Under the pieces are notes generated by a model, which worked only from the letters and a program-made list of their open reading frames with translations, was not told the origin of the DNA and ran no database searches. A stretch of DNA of 64,000 bases from Falsiroseomonas algicola (GTDB taxonomy: Bacteria > Pseudomonadota > Alphaproteobacteria > Acetobacterales > Acetobacteraceae), in assembly GCF_011040385.1 (NCBI RefSeq), contig NZ_JAAIKB010000005.1, forward strand, positions 388,051 to 452,050, in the 5' to 3' direction. Made by a program: the position numbers and the translations under genes. Positions 8,249 to 17,115 of the stretch are shown piece after piece. The first letter of the stretch is position 1. Each line of letters begins with the position of its first letter.

Positions 8249-9043
8249 TCAGGGCTGGGCGAGGGATGCGATGGCCGCCGCCAGCGCGGATGGCGCGGCG
8301 AGCATGGGGGTGTGGGAGGTGGGGAGTTCCGCCACCTGCGTGATCCCCGCGGCCTGCAGCATGGCGCGCTGGAAGCCGGGGGTGAGGGTGCGGTCCTCCG
8401 TCGTCACCAGATAGGCCTTGGGCACGGCGCCGAAGCGCGCGGCCGTCAGCGTGACGGGGGTGGCGAGCGGCGGCACCGGCTCCGCCCGGTGGTTCGCCAC
8501 CAGCCAGGCGGCATCCGCCGCGATGCAATCCGCGCAGAAGGTCTCGACGATGCCCTCCCGCGCGATCGAGGCCGGGGAGGTGCGGGCCGGGTCCTCCTGC
8601 CGCCAGAAGCGCCCCACCAGGCTGCCGGGGTCTCGCTGGGACAGGCTGTAGGCGCTGTCGCCGGAGGCGGGGAGATAGGCGGCCAGGAAGACCAGGCGGC
8701 GCAGGCGCTCCGGCGCCGCTTCCGCCACCGCTGCGGCGACGATGCCGCCGAAGCTGTGGCCGACCAGCACCACGTCGCGGCGGTCCCCGATCGCGGCCAG
8801 CACGGCCTGGACGTAGCGCTCGAGCGAGGCTTCCGCGGCCGGCATCGGGTCCGCGCCATGGGCGGGGAGTTCGGGGGTGAGCACCTCGAAGCCCTCGGTG
8901 CGCAGCGCCGCCGCCGTGCGGTCCCAGACCGCGGCGCCCATCCAGGCGCCATGCACCAGCACGATGGCCGGGCGGGGCTGGGCGCGGGCGGGGGTGGCGA
9001 GCAGGAGGGGCGCGGCGAGCAGGGCGCGGCGGGCAAGCATCAT
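8249..9043 (-). CDS. Alpha/beta hydrolase with signal peptide
   Basis: This predicted serine hydrolase has 264 residues. A signal peptide is likely (LARRALLAAPLLLATPARA), so the enzyme is probably periplasmic. The oxyanion region is VLVHGAWMGAAVWD, the nucleophile elbow is GHSFGG near residue 98, and the histidine is probably in SHTPML near the C-terminus. It resembles EstA/salicylate-esterase-like hydrolases annotated only generically. Two adjacent ATG codons (9043 and 9040) can start it, four bases after the DJ-1 family gene, so it belongs to the same transcript. Its substrate is unknown. Confidence 0.85.
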   Translation of the reverse strand: MMLARRALLAAPLLLATPARAQPRPAIVLVHGAWMGAAVWDRTAAALRTEGFEVLTPELPAHGADPMPAAEASLERYVQAVLAAIGDRRDVVLVGHSFGGIVAAAVAEAAPERLRRLVFLAAYLPASGDSAYSLSQRDPGSLVGRFWRQEDPARTSPASIAREGIVETFCADCIAADAAWLVANHRAEPVPPLATPVTLTAARFGAVPKAYLVTTEDRTLTPGFQRAMLQAAGITQVAELPTSHTPMLAAPSALAAAIASLAQP

Positions 9044-9047
9044 GCGG

Positions 9048-9809
9048 TCAGGCTCCCAGGGCGACGATGACGGCGGCGGCGGTGGCGCCGCCGGAGAAGT
9101 TCTGCTGGCCGGTGACGAGGTTGCCGTCCCGCACCGCGAAGCTGCGCCAGGCGCCGGCCTGCACGTAGTTGGCGCCCTGGGCACGCAGGCGATCCTCGAT
9201 CCGCCAGGGCATCACATGCCGGTCGCGCGGCAGCGCGCCCATGGCCCAGGCGGCCTCGTCCGCCGCGTCTTCCTCGACATTGGCGAAGCCGGTGACGGTG
9301 CGCCCTTTCGCGATAGGCGAGCCGTCGGAGCGGGTGGCATGGCAGAGGATGGCGGTGCCGTGGCAGAGCGCGGCGGCGACTTTTCCCGAGTCCAGGAAGG
9401 CGACGAAGCGCTGCTGCAGCGTCGTCGCGGCCTTATAGGTGAACATCGGCGCCTGGCCGCCGGCGACCAGGATGGCGTCGAAATCGTCCAGCGTGATGGC
9501 CTCGACGGGTTTCGTCGCGGCGACGAGGGCGGCGAGGTGCGGCGTCTCGATGAAGCCGCGGCTCACGATGTCGTCGGCGGAATAGCCGGAGGCGTGGCGC
9601 GGGTCGCTGAAGGCATCGCCCTCGCAGGCGCCGCCATCCGGGCTGAAGACCTCCATGGCGTAGCCCGCCTCGTGGAAGGCGAGCCAGGGATGCGCGAGTT
9701 CGCTCCACCAGAAGCCGACCGGCCAGCCGGTGGTGGTGGAGACGGCGGGGTTGGCGATGACGATGGCGATGCGCTTCGGGCGCAGCGCGTTGGGGTCGCG
9801 CAGGCTCAT
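9048..9809 (-). CDS. DJ-1/PfpI family protein (class I glutamine amidotransferase-like)
   Basis: This 253-residue DJ-1/PfpI-fold protein resembles the Hsp31/YhbO-like amidase and glyoxalase III group. The strand-turn-helix nucleophile is visible as AALCHGTAILC near residue 148, preceded by DAILVAGGQAPM. Family members deglycate or detoxify reactive carbonyls or act as chaperones; which applies here is not known. The start ATG at 9809 overlaps the stop of the upstream reductase gene in an ATGA junction, indicating translational coupling. A longer open frame upstream is out of register with any domain and was not used. Confidence 0.87.
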   Translation of the reverse strand: MSLRDPNALRPKRIAIVIANPAVSTTTGWPVGFWWSELAHPWLAFHEAGYAMEVFSPDGGACEGDAFSDPRHASGYSADDIVSRGFIETPHLAALVAATKPVEAITLDDFDAILVAGGQAPMFTYKAATTLQQRFVAFLDSGKVAAALCHGTAILCHATRSDGSPIAKGRTVTGFANVEEDAADEAAWAMGALPRDRHVMPWRIEDRLRAQGANYVQAGAWRSFAVRDGNLVTGQQNFSGGATAAAVIVALGA

Positions 9810-10402
9810 GGCACGGCCCGCCGCAGCGCGAAGGCGAAGTCCCGGCCGAGGCCGCGCCGCATGGAGAGGTCGATCCAGAGCATCGCATGCGCCTCCAGCA
9901 GCCTTGCGGCGCGGAGCGGCCCGGCATCCACCGCCTCGAACCCGATATCGGCGGCGAGCCGCAGCGCGATGGCCTTGGCATCGGCGTCGTCGCCGGCGGC
10001 GAACATGACGGGGCGCGGCGCGAAGCGGGCGGCATCGGCCATGACGTTGGCGCCGGTGGTGTTGAAGACTTTCGTCAATCGCAGCCTGGGGAAGGCGCGG
10101 GTGATACGCTCGGCGCCGCTGTCGTCGAAGCCGAGCGAGAGGCCGAGGCCATCCGGGCCCATGGCCAGCGGGTTGGTGGCGTCCAGCACGGGGATGCCGC
10201 CAGGCGCGACGGCGGCGAGGGCTTCCGCCGCGGCATCGAAGGGCACGGCGAGGATATAGGCCGCGGCATCGGCCAGCGGCGCGAGGGGCGCGTCCTCCGT
10301 CCCCGGGCTCCGCAGCAGCAGGATGGGCGCGTGGCCCGCGCGCCTCAGCGCGGCAGCGAGTGCCTGACCCACATTGCCGCCGCCGATGATGCCGATGCGC
10401 AT
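9806..10402 (-). CDS. NADPH-dependent F420 reductase-like oxidoreductase
   Basis: This 198-residue Rossmann protein begins MRIGIIGGGNVGQALAA, the dinucleotide-binding loop of the F420-NADP reductase/ProC-like family. A second motif, VLDATNPLA, lies near residue 82, and KVFNTTGANVM occurs near residue 110, as in NADPH-dependent reductases annotated COG2085. A clear site, AAAGGGGGCT, precedes ATG 10402. It is the first gene of the reductase, DJ-1 and hydrolase group and is divergent from a LysR gene, which probably regulates it. Acetobacteraceae do not generally use F420, so the real electron donor is probably NADPH with another substrate. Confidence 0.85.
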   Translation of the reverse strand: MRIGIIGGGNVGQALAAALRRAGHAPILLLRSPGTEDAPLAPLADAAAYILAVPFDAAAEALAAVAPGGIPVLDATNPLAMGPDGLGLSLGFDDSGAERITRAFPRLRLTKVFNTTGANVMADAARFAPRPVMFAAGDDADAKAIALRLAADIGFEAVDAGPLRAARLLEAHAMLWIDLSMRRGLGRDFAFALRRAVP

Positions 10403-10476
10403 GGAGCCCCCTTTCCTGTTGCGGGAAGGATGGGTTCCGCTGGCACTTTCCTCCATTGAATGTTCTGAATGGCGAC

Positions 10477-11403
10477 ATGAGCGAGATGAAACTCCGTCGC
10501 CTCGACCTGACGCTGCTGCTGGTGCTGGACGAGGCGCTGCGCCACCGGAAGCTGGCGGAAGTGGCGAACCGGCTCGGCCTCAGCGCGCCGGCGGTCAGCC
10601 ATGCGCTGGCGCGGCTGCGGGAGATCTTCGACGACCCGCTCTTCATCCGCCGGCCCGGTGGCGTGGAGCCGACGCCGCGATGCCTGGAATTGGCGCCGCT
10701 GGTGGCGAGCGTCCTGGGCCTGGCGCGGCAGGCGGTGGCGCCGCCGCTGCCCTTCGATCCCGCGACCAGTGACCGCGTCTTCCGGATCACGGGCCTCGAT
10801 TACGAAGCCTCCCGCTTCGGACCGCCGCTGCTGGCGCGCTTCGCGGCGGCCGGCGACGGGCTGCGCCTGTCCTTCCGGCCGCATGCGCGGGATGCCGCCA
10901 TGGCCGCGCTGGCGGAGGGGGAGGCGGACCTGGCGCTGGGCTTCTTCCCGCGCCGGCCGGCGGGAATCGCGACGCGGCGGCTCTATGAGGAGACCTACCT
11001 GGTGGCAGGGTCGCCCGACCATCCGCGGCTGCGCCGGCGGCGGCAGATCGACCTGCCGCTCTATTGCGCGCTGGACCATGTGCTGGTGTCCCTTAGCGGC
11101 GGGCTGGAGGGGACGGTGGATGCGGCGCTGGCGCGGCAGGGCCTGAGGCGGCGGGTGGTGGCGGCGATGCCGTCCTTCCTGCCGGCGCTGGCGGCGGTGG
11201 CGGCATCCCCCACCATCGTGACGATGCCCCGGCGGGTGGTGGAGAACTACGCGCCCCGCTTCGGCCTGCGTGCCTTCGCGCCGCCGCTGCCGATCCGGCC
11301 CTTCGTGCTGTCGGCGGCCTGGCATGAGCGGCAGGCGGGGGATGCGGGGCTGCGCTGGCTGGTGGAGCAGGTGGCGGCGGTGGCGGCCGAGGTGGCGGGG
11401 TAG
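10477..11403 (+). CDS. LysR-family transcriptional regulator
   Basis: This 308-residue regulator has the LysR winged helix at residues 5-65 (LRRLDLTLLLVLDEAL, then VSHALARLREIFDDPLF) and a periplasmic-binding-protein-like effector domain after residue 95. Its style (MxxLxxLDLNLL-type start) matches the NodD/PcpR/SyrM-like subgroup. I used ATG 10477; TTG 10456 and ATG 10486 are alternatives because no strong ribosome site decides. It is divergent from the reductase/DJ-1/hydrolase operon with 74 bp between, the standard arrangement for a LysR protein controlling its neighbour. The co-inducer is unknown. Confidence 0.88.
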   Translation: MSEMKLRRLDLTLLLVLDEALRHRKLAEVANRLGLSAPAVSHALARLREIFDDPLFIRRPGGVEPTPRCLELAPLVASVLGLARQAVAPPLPFDPATSDRVFRITGLDYEASRFGPPLLARFAAAGDGLRLSFRPHARDAAMAALAEGEADLALGFFPRRPAGIATRRLYEETYLVAGSPDHPRLRRRRQIDLPLYCALDHVLVSLSGGLEGTVDAALARQGLRRRVVAAMPSFLPALAAVAASPTIVTMPRRVVENYAPRFGLRAFAPPLPIRPFVLSAAWHERQAGDAGLRWLVEQVAAVAAEVAG

Positions 11404-11406
11404 GGT

Positions 11407-11964
11407 TCAGCCCGCGCGGAGGAAGACCACCCGCGCCGCGCCATGTTCCCGCATCGCGACTTCGGAAAAACCGGGCGCCGCCAGCGCCTCCTCCCGCCCC
11501 AGCTCCGCCACCACCAGCGCGGCGGGGGCGATCCAGCCGGCGGCGGAAAGCGCGGCCAGGGCGCGCGGGATCAGGTCCTGCGCGTAGGGCGGGTCCAGGA
11601 AGACCAGGCCGCAGGGTGCCGCGGCGGCGGGGGGCTTCAGCACGTCGCCGGCCACGACACGGGCGCGGGGCTCCTCCCGGCAGGCGGCGATATTGGTCCG
11701 CAGCGCCGCCAGCGCGGCGCGGTCGCGCTCCATGAAGGTGGCATGGGCGGCGCCGCGGCTCAGCGCCTCCAGCCCCATCGCGCCGGTCCCGGCGAAGGCG
11801 TCCAGCACGCGCGCCTCCTCCACCACCGCCCGGCCGGCCCAGGGGGCGTGCCAGAGCATGTCGAAGACCGCCTGGCGGACGCGCTCCGCCGTGGGGCGGG
11901 TGGTGTCGCCGGGGGGCGCGGCGAGCCTACGGCCGCGATGGCTTCCGGCGACGATTCGCAGCAT
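11407..11964 (-). CDS. rsmD: 16S rRNA (guanine(966)-N(2))-methyltransferase
   Basis: This 185-residue class I SAM methyltransferase begins MLRIVAGSHRGRRL, the typical RsmD start. It has the SAM loop LDAFAGTGAMGLEALSRGA and the catalytic FLDPPY, the usual form of the N/DPPY motif. It methylates G966 of 16S rRNA in the small subunit. Its first 38 bp overlap the 3' end of the pseudouridine synthase gene upstream, so the two rRNA-modification genes are coupled. Eight codons of open frame upstream of ATG 11964 were left out because the conserved protein starts there. Confidence 0.94.
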   Translation of the reverse strand: MLRIVAGSHRGRRLAAPPGDTTRPTAERVRQAVFDMLWHAPWAGRAVVEEARVLDAFAGTGAMGLEALSRGAAHATFMERDRAALAALRTNIAACREEPRARVVAGDVLKPPAAAAPCGLVFLDPPYAQDLIPRALAALSAAGWIAPAALVVAELGREEALAAPGFSEVAMREHGAARVVFLRAG

Positions 11965-12868
11965 GCTTCGGCTTCGGCGGTTCCGCATTGCGGGCGCGGG
12001 GGATGTTCTCGGGACGGACGCGCTTGGGCTTTGGCGCGACGGGTTCCGGGGGCGCGGCGGCGGCCGCGGCGGCGGCCTCCTCCTGCTCCCGCCGCCGCTT
12101 CTTCTGCGGCGCCTCCCCGATGCCGAGCTGTTCGCGCATCACCTTCGGATGCACTTCCTCGACGCCGCCCTTGGGCAGGGTGCCGAGCTGGAAGGGGCCA
12201 TAGGCGGTGCGGATCAGCCGCGTCACGTGCAGGCCGAGATGCTGCATCACGCGGCGGATCTCGCGGTTCTTGCCTTCCTTCAGGCTCACCGTCAGCCAGG
12301 CGATGGCGCCGCGGCGGCTGTCGAGCCCGGCCTCGATCGGGCCATAGGCGACGCCATCCACGGTGATGCCGCGCGACAGCGCGGCCAGCGACTTTTCATC
12401 CACCGCACCATAGACGCGGACGCGGTAGCGGCGAAGCCAGCCATTGCTCGGCAACTCGAGCTTGCGCGCCAGCTCCCCGTCATTGGTCAGCAGCAGCAGC
12501 CCCTCGCTGGTCAGGTCGAGGCGGCCGATGGAGACGACGCGGCCGATGGCAGGCGGCAGGCGCTCGAACACCGTCGGGCGGCCCTGCGGGTCCTTGTGGG
12601 TGGTGACCACGCCATCGGGCTTGTGGTGGCGGAACAGCCGCGTGCGCTCCGCGGGCTGGACGGGCTTGCCATCCACGCTGATGCGCGCGCCCTCGGTGAC
12701 GAAGGTGGCGGGGGTTTCCACCACCTTGCCGTTCATCTTCACCTTGCCCTCGGCGATCAGCTTCTCGGCGTCGCGGCGGGAGGCGATGCCGGCGCGGGCC
12801 AGGTATTTTGCGAGTCGCTCGCCGCGTTCCCCGGCCGGAGCTTCGGCGTCGTCCATCTCGTCGGTCAC
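11927..12868 (-). CDS. rluB: rRNA pseudouridine synthase, RsuA/RluB/RluE/RluF family
   Basis: An S4 RNA-binding domain (ERLAKYLARAGIASRRDAEK) is followed by a pseudouridine synthase domain with the catalytic aspartate in IGRLDLTSEGLLLL. An arginine/lysine/alanine-rich tail follows, as is common in alphaproteobacterial RluB. It probably converts U2605 of 23S rRNA to pseudouridine, though the family has close paralogues. The GTG at 12868 is chosen because GGAGG lies seven bases upstream and the codon overlaps the previous gene's TGA as GTGA; the ATG at 12856 is the alternative. The length is 313 residues. Confidence 0.9.
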   Translation of the reverse strand: MTDEMDDAEAPAGERGERLAKYLARAGIASRRDAEKLIAEGKVKMNGKVVETPATFVTEGARISVDGKPVQPAERTRLFRHHKPDGVVTTHKDPQGRPTVFERLPPAIGRVVSIGRLDLTSEGLLLLTNDGELARKLELPSNGWLRRYRVRVYGAVDEKSLAALSRGITVDGVAYGPIEAGLDSRRGAIAWLTVSLKEGKNREIRRVMQHLGLHVTRLIRTAYGPFQLGTLPKGGVEEVHPKVMREQLGIGEAPQKKRRREQEEAAAAAAAAPPEPVAPKPKRVRPENIPRARNAEPPKPKHAANRRRKPSRP

Positions 12869-13578
12869 CGGCAGGCCTCCACGAAGGCGGCGAGGATCAC
12901 GGGGTCCCGCGGATCCACGGCGTATTCCGGGTGCCATTGCACGCCGAGGGCGAAGCGGTGGCCGGGATGCTCGATGCCCTCCACCACGCCATCGGGGGCG
13001 CGGGCATTCACCACGGCGCCGGTGCCGGGCGTGGCGACGGCCTGGTGATGGGCGGAATTGACGGCCAGGCGGTCGGTGCCGGTGATGCGGGCCAGCAGCG
13101 TGCCGGGCGCGACCGCGACCTCATGCCCCGGCTCGGTCCGCGGGTTCGGCTGCTCATGCGCCAGCGCGCCCGGCACCTCATCCGGGATGTGCTGGATCAG
13201 TGTGCCGCCGAAGGCGACGGCGAGGAGCTGCTGGCCGCCGCAGATGCCCAGCACGGGCATGTCGCGGGCCAGGGCGGCCCGCGTCGCGGCCAGTTCGAAA
13301 TCGGTGCGGCCGGGCTTCAGCGTGACCTTCGGGTGCGGCGGGCCGCCGCCCCAGAGTGCCGGGTCCACATCGAAGGCGCCGCCCGTGACCAGCAGCCCGT
13401 CGATGGCATCGAGGTAGTCGGCGGCCAGTTCGGGATGGTGCGGCAGCGCGACCGGCAGGCCGCCCGCGGCGATGACGGCGGAGAGGTAGTTCTGGCGCAG
13501 CGCATACCAGGGCAGCTTCGACCAGCCGCCGGCGGGTTCCGCATCCAGGGTGACACCGATGACCGGGCGTTTTTTCAT
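12865..13578 (-). CDS. Gamma-glutamyl-gamma-aminobutyrate hydrolase family peptidase (C26)
   Basis: This 237-residue class I glutamine amidotransferase-like hydrolase resembles PuuD. The nucleophile cysteine sits in LGICGGQQLLAVAFGG near residue 112 and the His-Glu pair in GVQWHPEYAVDP near residue 217. PuuD cleaves gamma-glutamyl-GABA in putrescine breakdown; no other puu gene lies nearby, so the substrate may differ. It starts at ATG 13578 and is divergent from tadA with 47 bp between. Its stop overlaps the start of rluB by four bases (GTGA). Confidence 0.9.
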   Translation of the reverse strand: MKKRPVIGVTLDAEPAGGWSKLPWYALRQNYLSAVIAAGGLPVALPHHPELAADYLDAIDGLLVTGGAFDVDPALWGGGPPHPKVTLKPGRTDFELAATRAALARDMPVLGICGGQQLLAVAFGGTLIQHIPDEVPGALAHEQPNPRTEPGHEVAVAPGTLLARITGTDRLAVNSAHHQAVATPGTGAVVNARAPDGVVEGIEHPGHRFALGVQWHPEYAVDPRDPVILAAFVEACR

Positions 13579-13625
13579 CGCCCGTTGCTAGACGGTCGGG
13601 GCGCGCCGGAGCAAGCATCGCCGCC

Positions 13626-14081
13626 ATGCGGAACGCGCCGTCACCCATGGAAATCGCGCTGGACGCCGCGCGGGCGGCCGCCGCACGGGGCGAGGTGCCG
13701 GTCGGCGCCGTGGTGACGGATGCGAGCGGCCGTGTCCTCGCCGTGGCGGGGAATGAGGTGGAGGCCCGCCGCGACCCCTCCGCCCATGCCGAGATGCTGG
13801 CGCTGCGGGAGGCCGCGCGCGTCACCGGCGACAAGCTGCTGCCGGAGGCGACGCTGACGGTCACGCTGGAGCCCTGCGCCATGTGCGCCCAGGCGATCGC
13901 CTTCTTCCGCGTGAAGCGGGTGGTCTTCGGCGCCTATGACCCGAAGGGCGGCGCGGTGGAGCATGGCCCGCGGCTGTTCGGCCAGCCCACCTGCCACCAT
14001 GCGCCGGAGGTGGTGGGCGGGGTCAGGGAAAGCGAGGCGGGGGCGCTGCTGCGGGACTTCTTCGCCGCGCTCCGGTCATAG
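13626..14081 (+). CDS. tadA: tRNA-specific adenosine deaminase
   Basis: This 151-residue cytidine-deaminase-fold enzyme has the zinc and catalytic motifs HAEMLALREA near residue 53 and EPCAMCAQAI near residue 83. TadA deaminates A34 to inosine in tRNA-Arg(ACG) and is essential in most bacteria. General nucleoside deaminases share these motifs, but the length and flanking sequence fit TadA best. The stop codon overlaps the convergent CorA-type gene by 6 bp. Confidence 0.9.
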   Translation: MRNAPSPMEIALDAARAAAARGEVPVGAVVTDASGRVLAVAGNEVEARRDPSAHAEMLALREAARVTGDKLLPEATLTVTLEPCAMCAQAIAFFRVKRVVFGAYDPKGGAVEHGPRLFGQPTCHHAPEVVGGVRESEAGALLRDFFAALRS

Positions 14082-15077
14082 CAACCGCCCCAGCCGCAGC
14101 GCCGCCAGCACGCCCACGACCGACGCGCCGATGCAGCCCATCGCCATGGCGAAGCCCCAGCCGGCCTCGGTGCCGTCCGCCGGCACGCCGGGCACGCCGC
14201 CGACATTCATGCCGAAGATGCCGGCGACCAGGCTCGCGGGCAGCATGGCGGCGGAGATGACGGAAAGCACCAGCAGGCGCCTGTTCGTCTCCTCCGTCGC
14301 CAGCGCCGCGGCCTGGTCCTGCGCGATGCGGCCGCGATCCTGGAGGACGGCGAGGGCGCGGGAGGCCGCGCGGGCGCGGCGGGCTTCGCGCAGCAGCGGC
14401 GTGGCCAGCGCAGGCAGCCAGGCCGGTGTCTCCTCCTCCTCCGCCAGTTCCTCCATCGCCTCCGTCAGCGGATCGATGGTGCGCGCGAGGCGCAGCGCCT
14501 CCCGCCGCAGGGCGGCGAGCGCATCGCGCGGGGCCTCGGCGCCCGGGCGCAGCAGCTGGTCCTCGATGCGCGCGACGCGATGCGCCAGCGCCGCGATCAG
14601 GCGGCTGAACTCCAGCAACGAGGCGTGCAGCGTGGCAGCCAGGGCTTCCGGCGGGGTGGTGGCCGACAGGGATTGCATCACCGCATGGGCGCCGCGCAGC
14701 GGATGGCGGCGCGCCGTCACCAGCAGCCCGGGCAGCAGGGCGAAATGCAGCATGCCGATGGGCGGCAGGTCGGGCCGGTCGGCATCGTAATGCGTGTCGG
14801 GAAGGCAGCCGAACAGCGCGCCCTCGGCCATCTCGATGCGCGTCGCCTCCTCGGCATCCACCAGCGCGGCGCGGGCGCTGTCCGGCAGCGCCGCCAGCGC
14901 CTGGATGAAGAGCCGCGCGCGGGCATCGACGAGGTCGAGATGCAGCCAGGCGGGTTCCGCCATCCCGGTGGCGATCCATCCTTCCACCGCTGCCGCGGAC
15001 ATCGGCTGGGCGCCGGCGCCGTCGAATCGCCAGCCGGCGATCAGGCCGTGGCAGCGGGGGAGGGGCGGGTGATCCAT
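14076..15077 (-). CDS. zntB: CorA-like divalent cation transporter, ZntB type
   Basis: This 333-residue 2-TM-GxN transporter has a large cytoplasmic N-terminal funnel (residues 1-270, rich in helices). The signature GMNVGG follows a first membrane helix (LLVLSVISAAMLPASLVAGI) at about residues 268-288, and a second helix (FAMAMGCIGASVVGVLAAL) ends the protein. It forms inner-membrane pentamers that move Mg2+ or Zn2+; the N-terminal style and low charge after the GMN loop suggest ZntB. It stands alone between tadA (convergent, 6 bp overlap) and a DUF1835 gene on the same strand. The ion is inferred. Confidence 0.85.
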   Translation of the reverse strand: MDHPPLPRCHGLIAGWRFDGAGAQPMSAAAVEGWIATGMAEPAWLHLDLVDARARLFIQALAALPDSARAALVDAEEATRIEMAEGALFGCLPDTHYDADRPDLPPIGMLHFALLPGLLVTARRHPLRGAHAVMQSLSATTPPEALAATLHASLLEFSRLIAALAHRVARIEDQLLRPGAEAPRDALAALRREALRLARTIDPLTEAMEELAEEEETPAWLPALATPLLREARRARAASRALAVLQDRGRIAQDQAAALATEETNRRLLVLSVISAAMLPASLVAGIFGMNVGGVPGVPADGTEAGWGFAMAMGCIGASVVGVLAALRLGRLL

Positions 15078-15133
15078 GGCGGCGCGCTAGCATGGGTGCG
15101 CCAGAAGCTGCGACCGCAGCGGGATGACAGGCT

Positions 15134-16048
15134 TCAGCCTGCGGCGCGATGCACGCCGGTCGCGCGCGGGTCCCATTGCCAGGGCGGGTCGGGGCGGATC
15201 GGGACGGCGCCCTGGAAGCGGGGCGGGGGGCGGTGCTTCTCCTCGCCCGCCAGCACGGCGCGGCCGCGATCGGTCAGCGCCCAGGCCTCGCCAGGCGTGA
15301 GCAGCCGCAACGGGCCGGCGGAGAGGCGCGCCTGGATGTCGAGCAGCATCAGGTCGGTCTGCGGGAAGGTGGCGTCCGCCGCGTGCTGCGCCTGCACGAC
15401 GGCCGAGAGGCTCGTGGCGCCCTCCGCCACCGCGCGCAGCACCTGGCGTTCCGTCAGCGCCAGCCGGTCGGCGCGCCAGGGCAGGTCCTGCAGGTGGCGG
15501 CGCATGGCATGGGCGAGGTGCGGCAGCGGCGTCGCGCGGCGCCAGAGGCGGTCCAGAGCCTCGGGGTCCGGATCGGCGAAAGCCGCCCAGGCCTCGGCAC
15601 CGGCTTCCAGCTGCGCGAGCGTCAGCGGCTGCGGGTCCAGCGCGGCGAGTTCCGTGTCGGGCAGCGCCATGAAGGGGCGCTTGCCGTCGGCGGGCATGAG
15701 GAAGAGCTTCCCCTCCAGCCCCCGCCGCCCCGCCAGCAGGGACAGGACGCGGATCAGCACCGCCTGGTCCCAGAGGTCATGCTCGAACCACAGCAGCACG
15801 CGGTCGAAGCGATCGAGCGCGTTCAGCGCCATGTATTCGCGCCCGAGGCGAAGCCGCGCCTCCTGCAGGTCGGTCTTCGCATGCAGCGCGATGACGCGGG
15901 CGCGCAGCCCGAGATAGGCCATCAGCGGTTCGTCGTTGACGGCGCCGACGCAGACGGGATCGCTGATCGGCAGGTATTCCCCCGCCCAGCCGCTGGCGGC
16001 CAGGCGGGGGCGGAGGTCATCCCCGCAGCGGATATGCGCGGTCGTCAG
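15134..16048 (-). CDS. DUF1835 domain-containing protein, non-canonical start
   Basis: The first ATG (15922) would give 262 residues, but the frame continues upstream with 42 further codons reading as the conserved DUF1835 N-terminus (HIRCGDDLRPRL, then ISDPVCVGAV). No ATG, GTG or TTG lies in that frame before the end of the TctC gene. The best start is a CTG at 16046-16048, giving a TTAHIRCGDD beginning and about 304 residues, the usual family length. Central motifs include VLLWFEHDLWDQ. DUF1835 proteins have no firmly assigned activity. Either CTG initiation or a small sequence error in an original ATG explains this. Confidence 0.75.
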   Translation of the reverse strand: MTTAHIRCGDDLRPRLAASGWAGEYLPISDPVCVGAVNDEPLMAYLGLRARVIALHAKTDLQEARLRLGREYMALNALDRFDRVLLWFEHDLWDQAVLIRVLSLLAGRRGLEGKLFLMPADGKRPFMALPDTELAALDPQPLTLAQLEAGAEAWAAFADPDPEALDRLWRRATPLPHLAHAMRRHLQDLPWRADRLALTERQVLRAVAEGATSLSAVVQAQHAADATFPQTDLMLLDIQARLSAGPLRLLTPGEAWALTDRGRAVLAGEEKHRPPPRFQGAVPIRPDPPWQWDPRATGVHRAAG

Positions 16049-16059
16049 AGGCGCCGTGT

Positions 16060-17028
16060 TCAGAGGCGGAGGCCGAGCTTGCGGATCATCTCGCCTTCCG
16101 TCGCATAGCTGCGCCGCGCCTCGGCCGCGTATTCATCGGGGCCGAGATACATCGGCGCCATGTCGAAGCGGTCCAGGATCGCCATGTGCGCGGGGTCCGT
16201 CAGCGCTTCCTTGAAGGCGTCGTGCAGCACGCGGACCACCTCCGCATTCATGCCCTTGGGGCCGGCCAGGCCGTAGGGGCTGGCGCTGACGATGTCGATG
16301 CCACTCTCCCGCAGCGTCGGCACGTTGGGGAAGCGCTTGGCGCGCTCGGCACTCCAGGTCACCAGCAGCTTGAGCCGCCCGGCCTGCACCATCTCCGACC
16401 AGCCGGAACTGTCGGCGAGCGCCGTGGTCTGGCCGCCGAGCAGCGAGGTCACGTTCTCGCTGAAGCCGCGGAAGGGGACGTGCACCCATTCGATGCCGCG
16501 CGCGCCGGCGATCTGTTCCATGGTGATGTGCAGCGAGGTGCCGACGCCGGGCGTGCCGTAGGTGACGCGGCCGGGATTCGCCTTGGCGTGGTCCAGGAAT
16601 TCCTGGAAGGTGTTCCAGGGCGCATCCGCCTTCACCACCACGCCGAAGAGATAGCCGGTGAGGTGGATGATGTAGGAGAAATCCTCGAGCGGATTGAACA
16701 GCGCGCGCTGCGCCATCTGCGGATGGCGGAAGACGCTGATCGGCATCTGGGTGATGGTGTAGCCGTCGGGCCGTTCGTTCAGCATCTGCTGGGCGCCGAG
16801 GATGCCGCCCGCGCCGCCCTTGTTCTCGATGATGACGGGCTGGCCGAGGCGTCGCGCCGCCTGTTCGGCCAGCACGCGCATCTGGATGTCCGTGGTGCCG
16901 CCGGCCGCCCAGGGCACCACCAGGCGGATGGGCTTGTCGGGGAAGCGGCCCTGCGCGCGGAGCGCCGGCGCGGCGAGCAGCGAGGCGCCGAGGCCGAGGG
17001 CCGTGCGACGGCCGAGATGGTGGATCAT
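16060..17028 (-). CDS. Bug-family (TctC) tripartite tricarboxylate transporter substrate-binding protein
   Basis: This 322-residue periplasmic binding protein starts MIHHLGRRTALGLGASLLAA, a twin-arginine-like or Sec signal ending at about residue 26. Family motifs follow: PIRLVVPWAAGGTTD, ENKGGAGGILGA and YGTPGVGTSLH. Bug proteins bind carboxylates and other metabolites; here they may feed an unlinked TctAB permease or act as orphan sensors, since no tctA or tctB is in the window. GGGAGG lies about ten bases before ATG 17028. Acetobacteraceae carry many such orphans, so no substrate is proposed. Confidence 0.92.
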   Translation of the reverse strand: MIHHLGRRTALGLGASLLAAPALRAQGRFPDKPIRLVVPWAAGGTTDIQMRVLAEQAARRLGQPVIIENKGGAGGILGAQQMLNERPDGYTITQMPISVFRHPQMAQRALFNPLEDFSYIIHLTGYLFGVVVKADAPWNTFQEFLDHAKANPGRVTYGTPGVGTSLHITMEQIAGARGIEWVHVPFRGFSENVTSLLGGQTTALADSSGWSEMVQAGRLKLLVTWSAERAKRFPNVPTLRESGIDIVSASPYGLAGPKGMNAEVVRVLHDAFKEALTDPAHMAILDRFDMAPMYLGPDEYAAEARRSYATEGEMIRKLGLRL

Positions 17029-17115
17029 GGTTGCGGAGCCTCCCTGGATGGTGCCGGCCTCTCGGGGCCGGTCGTCTGCCATCCTGCCTATCGCGGGCGG
17101 GGGCCGCCCGCAACA

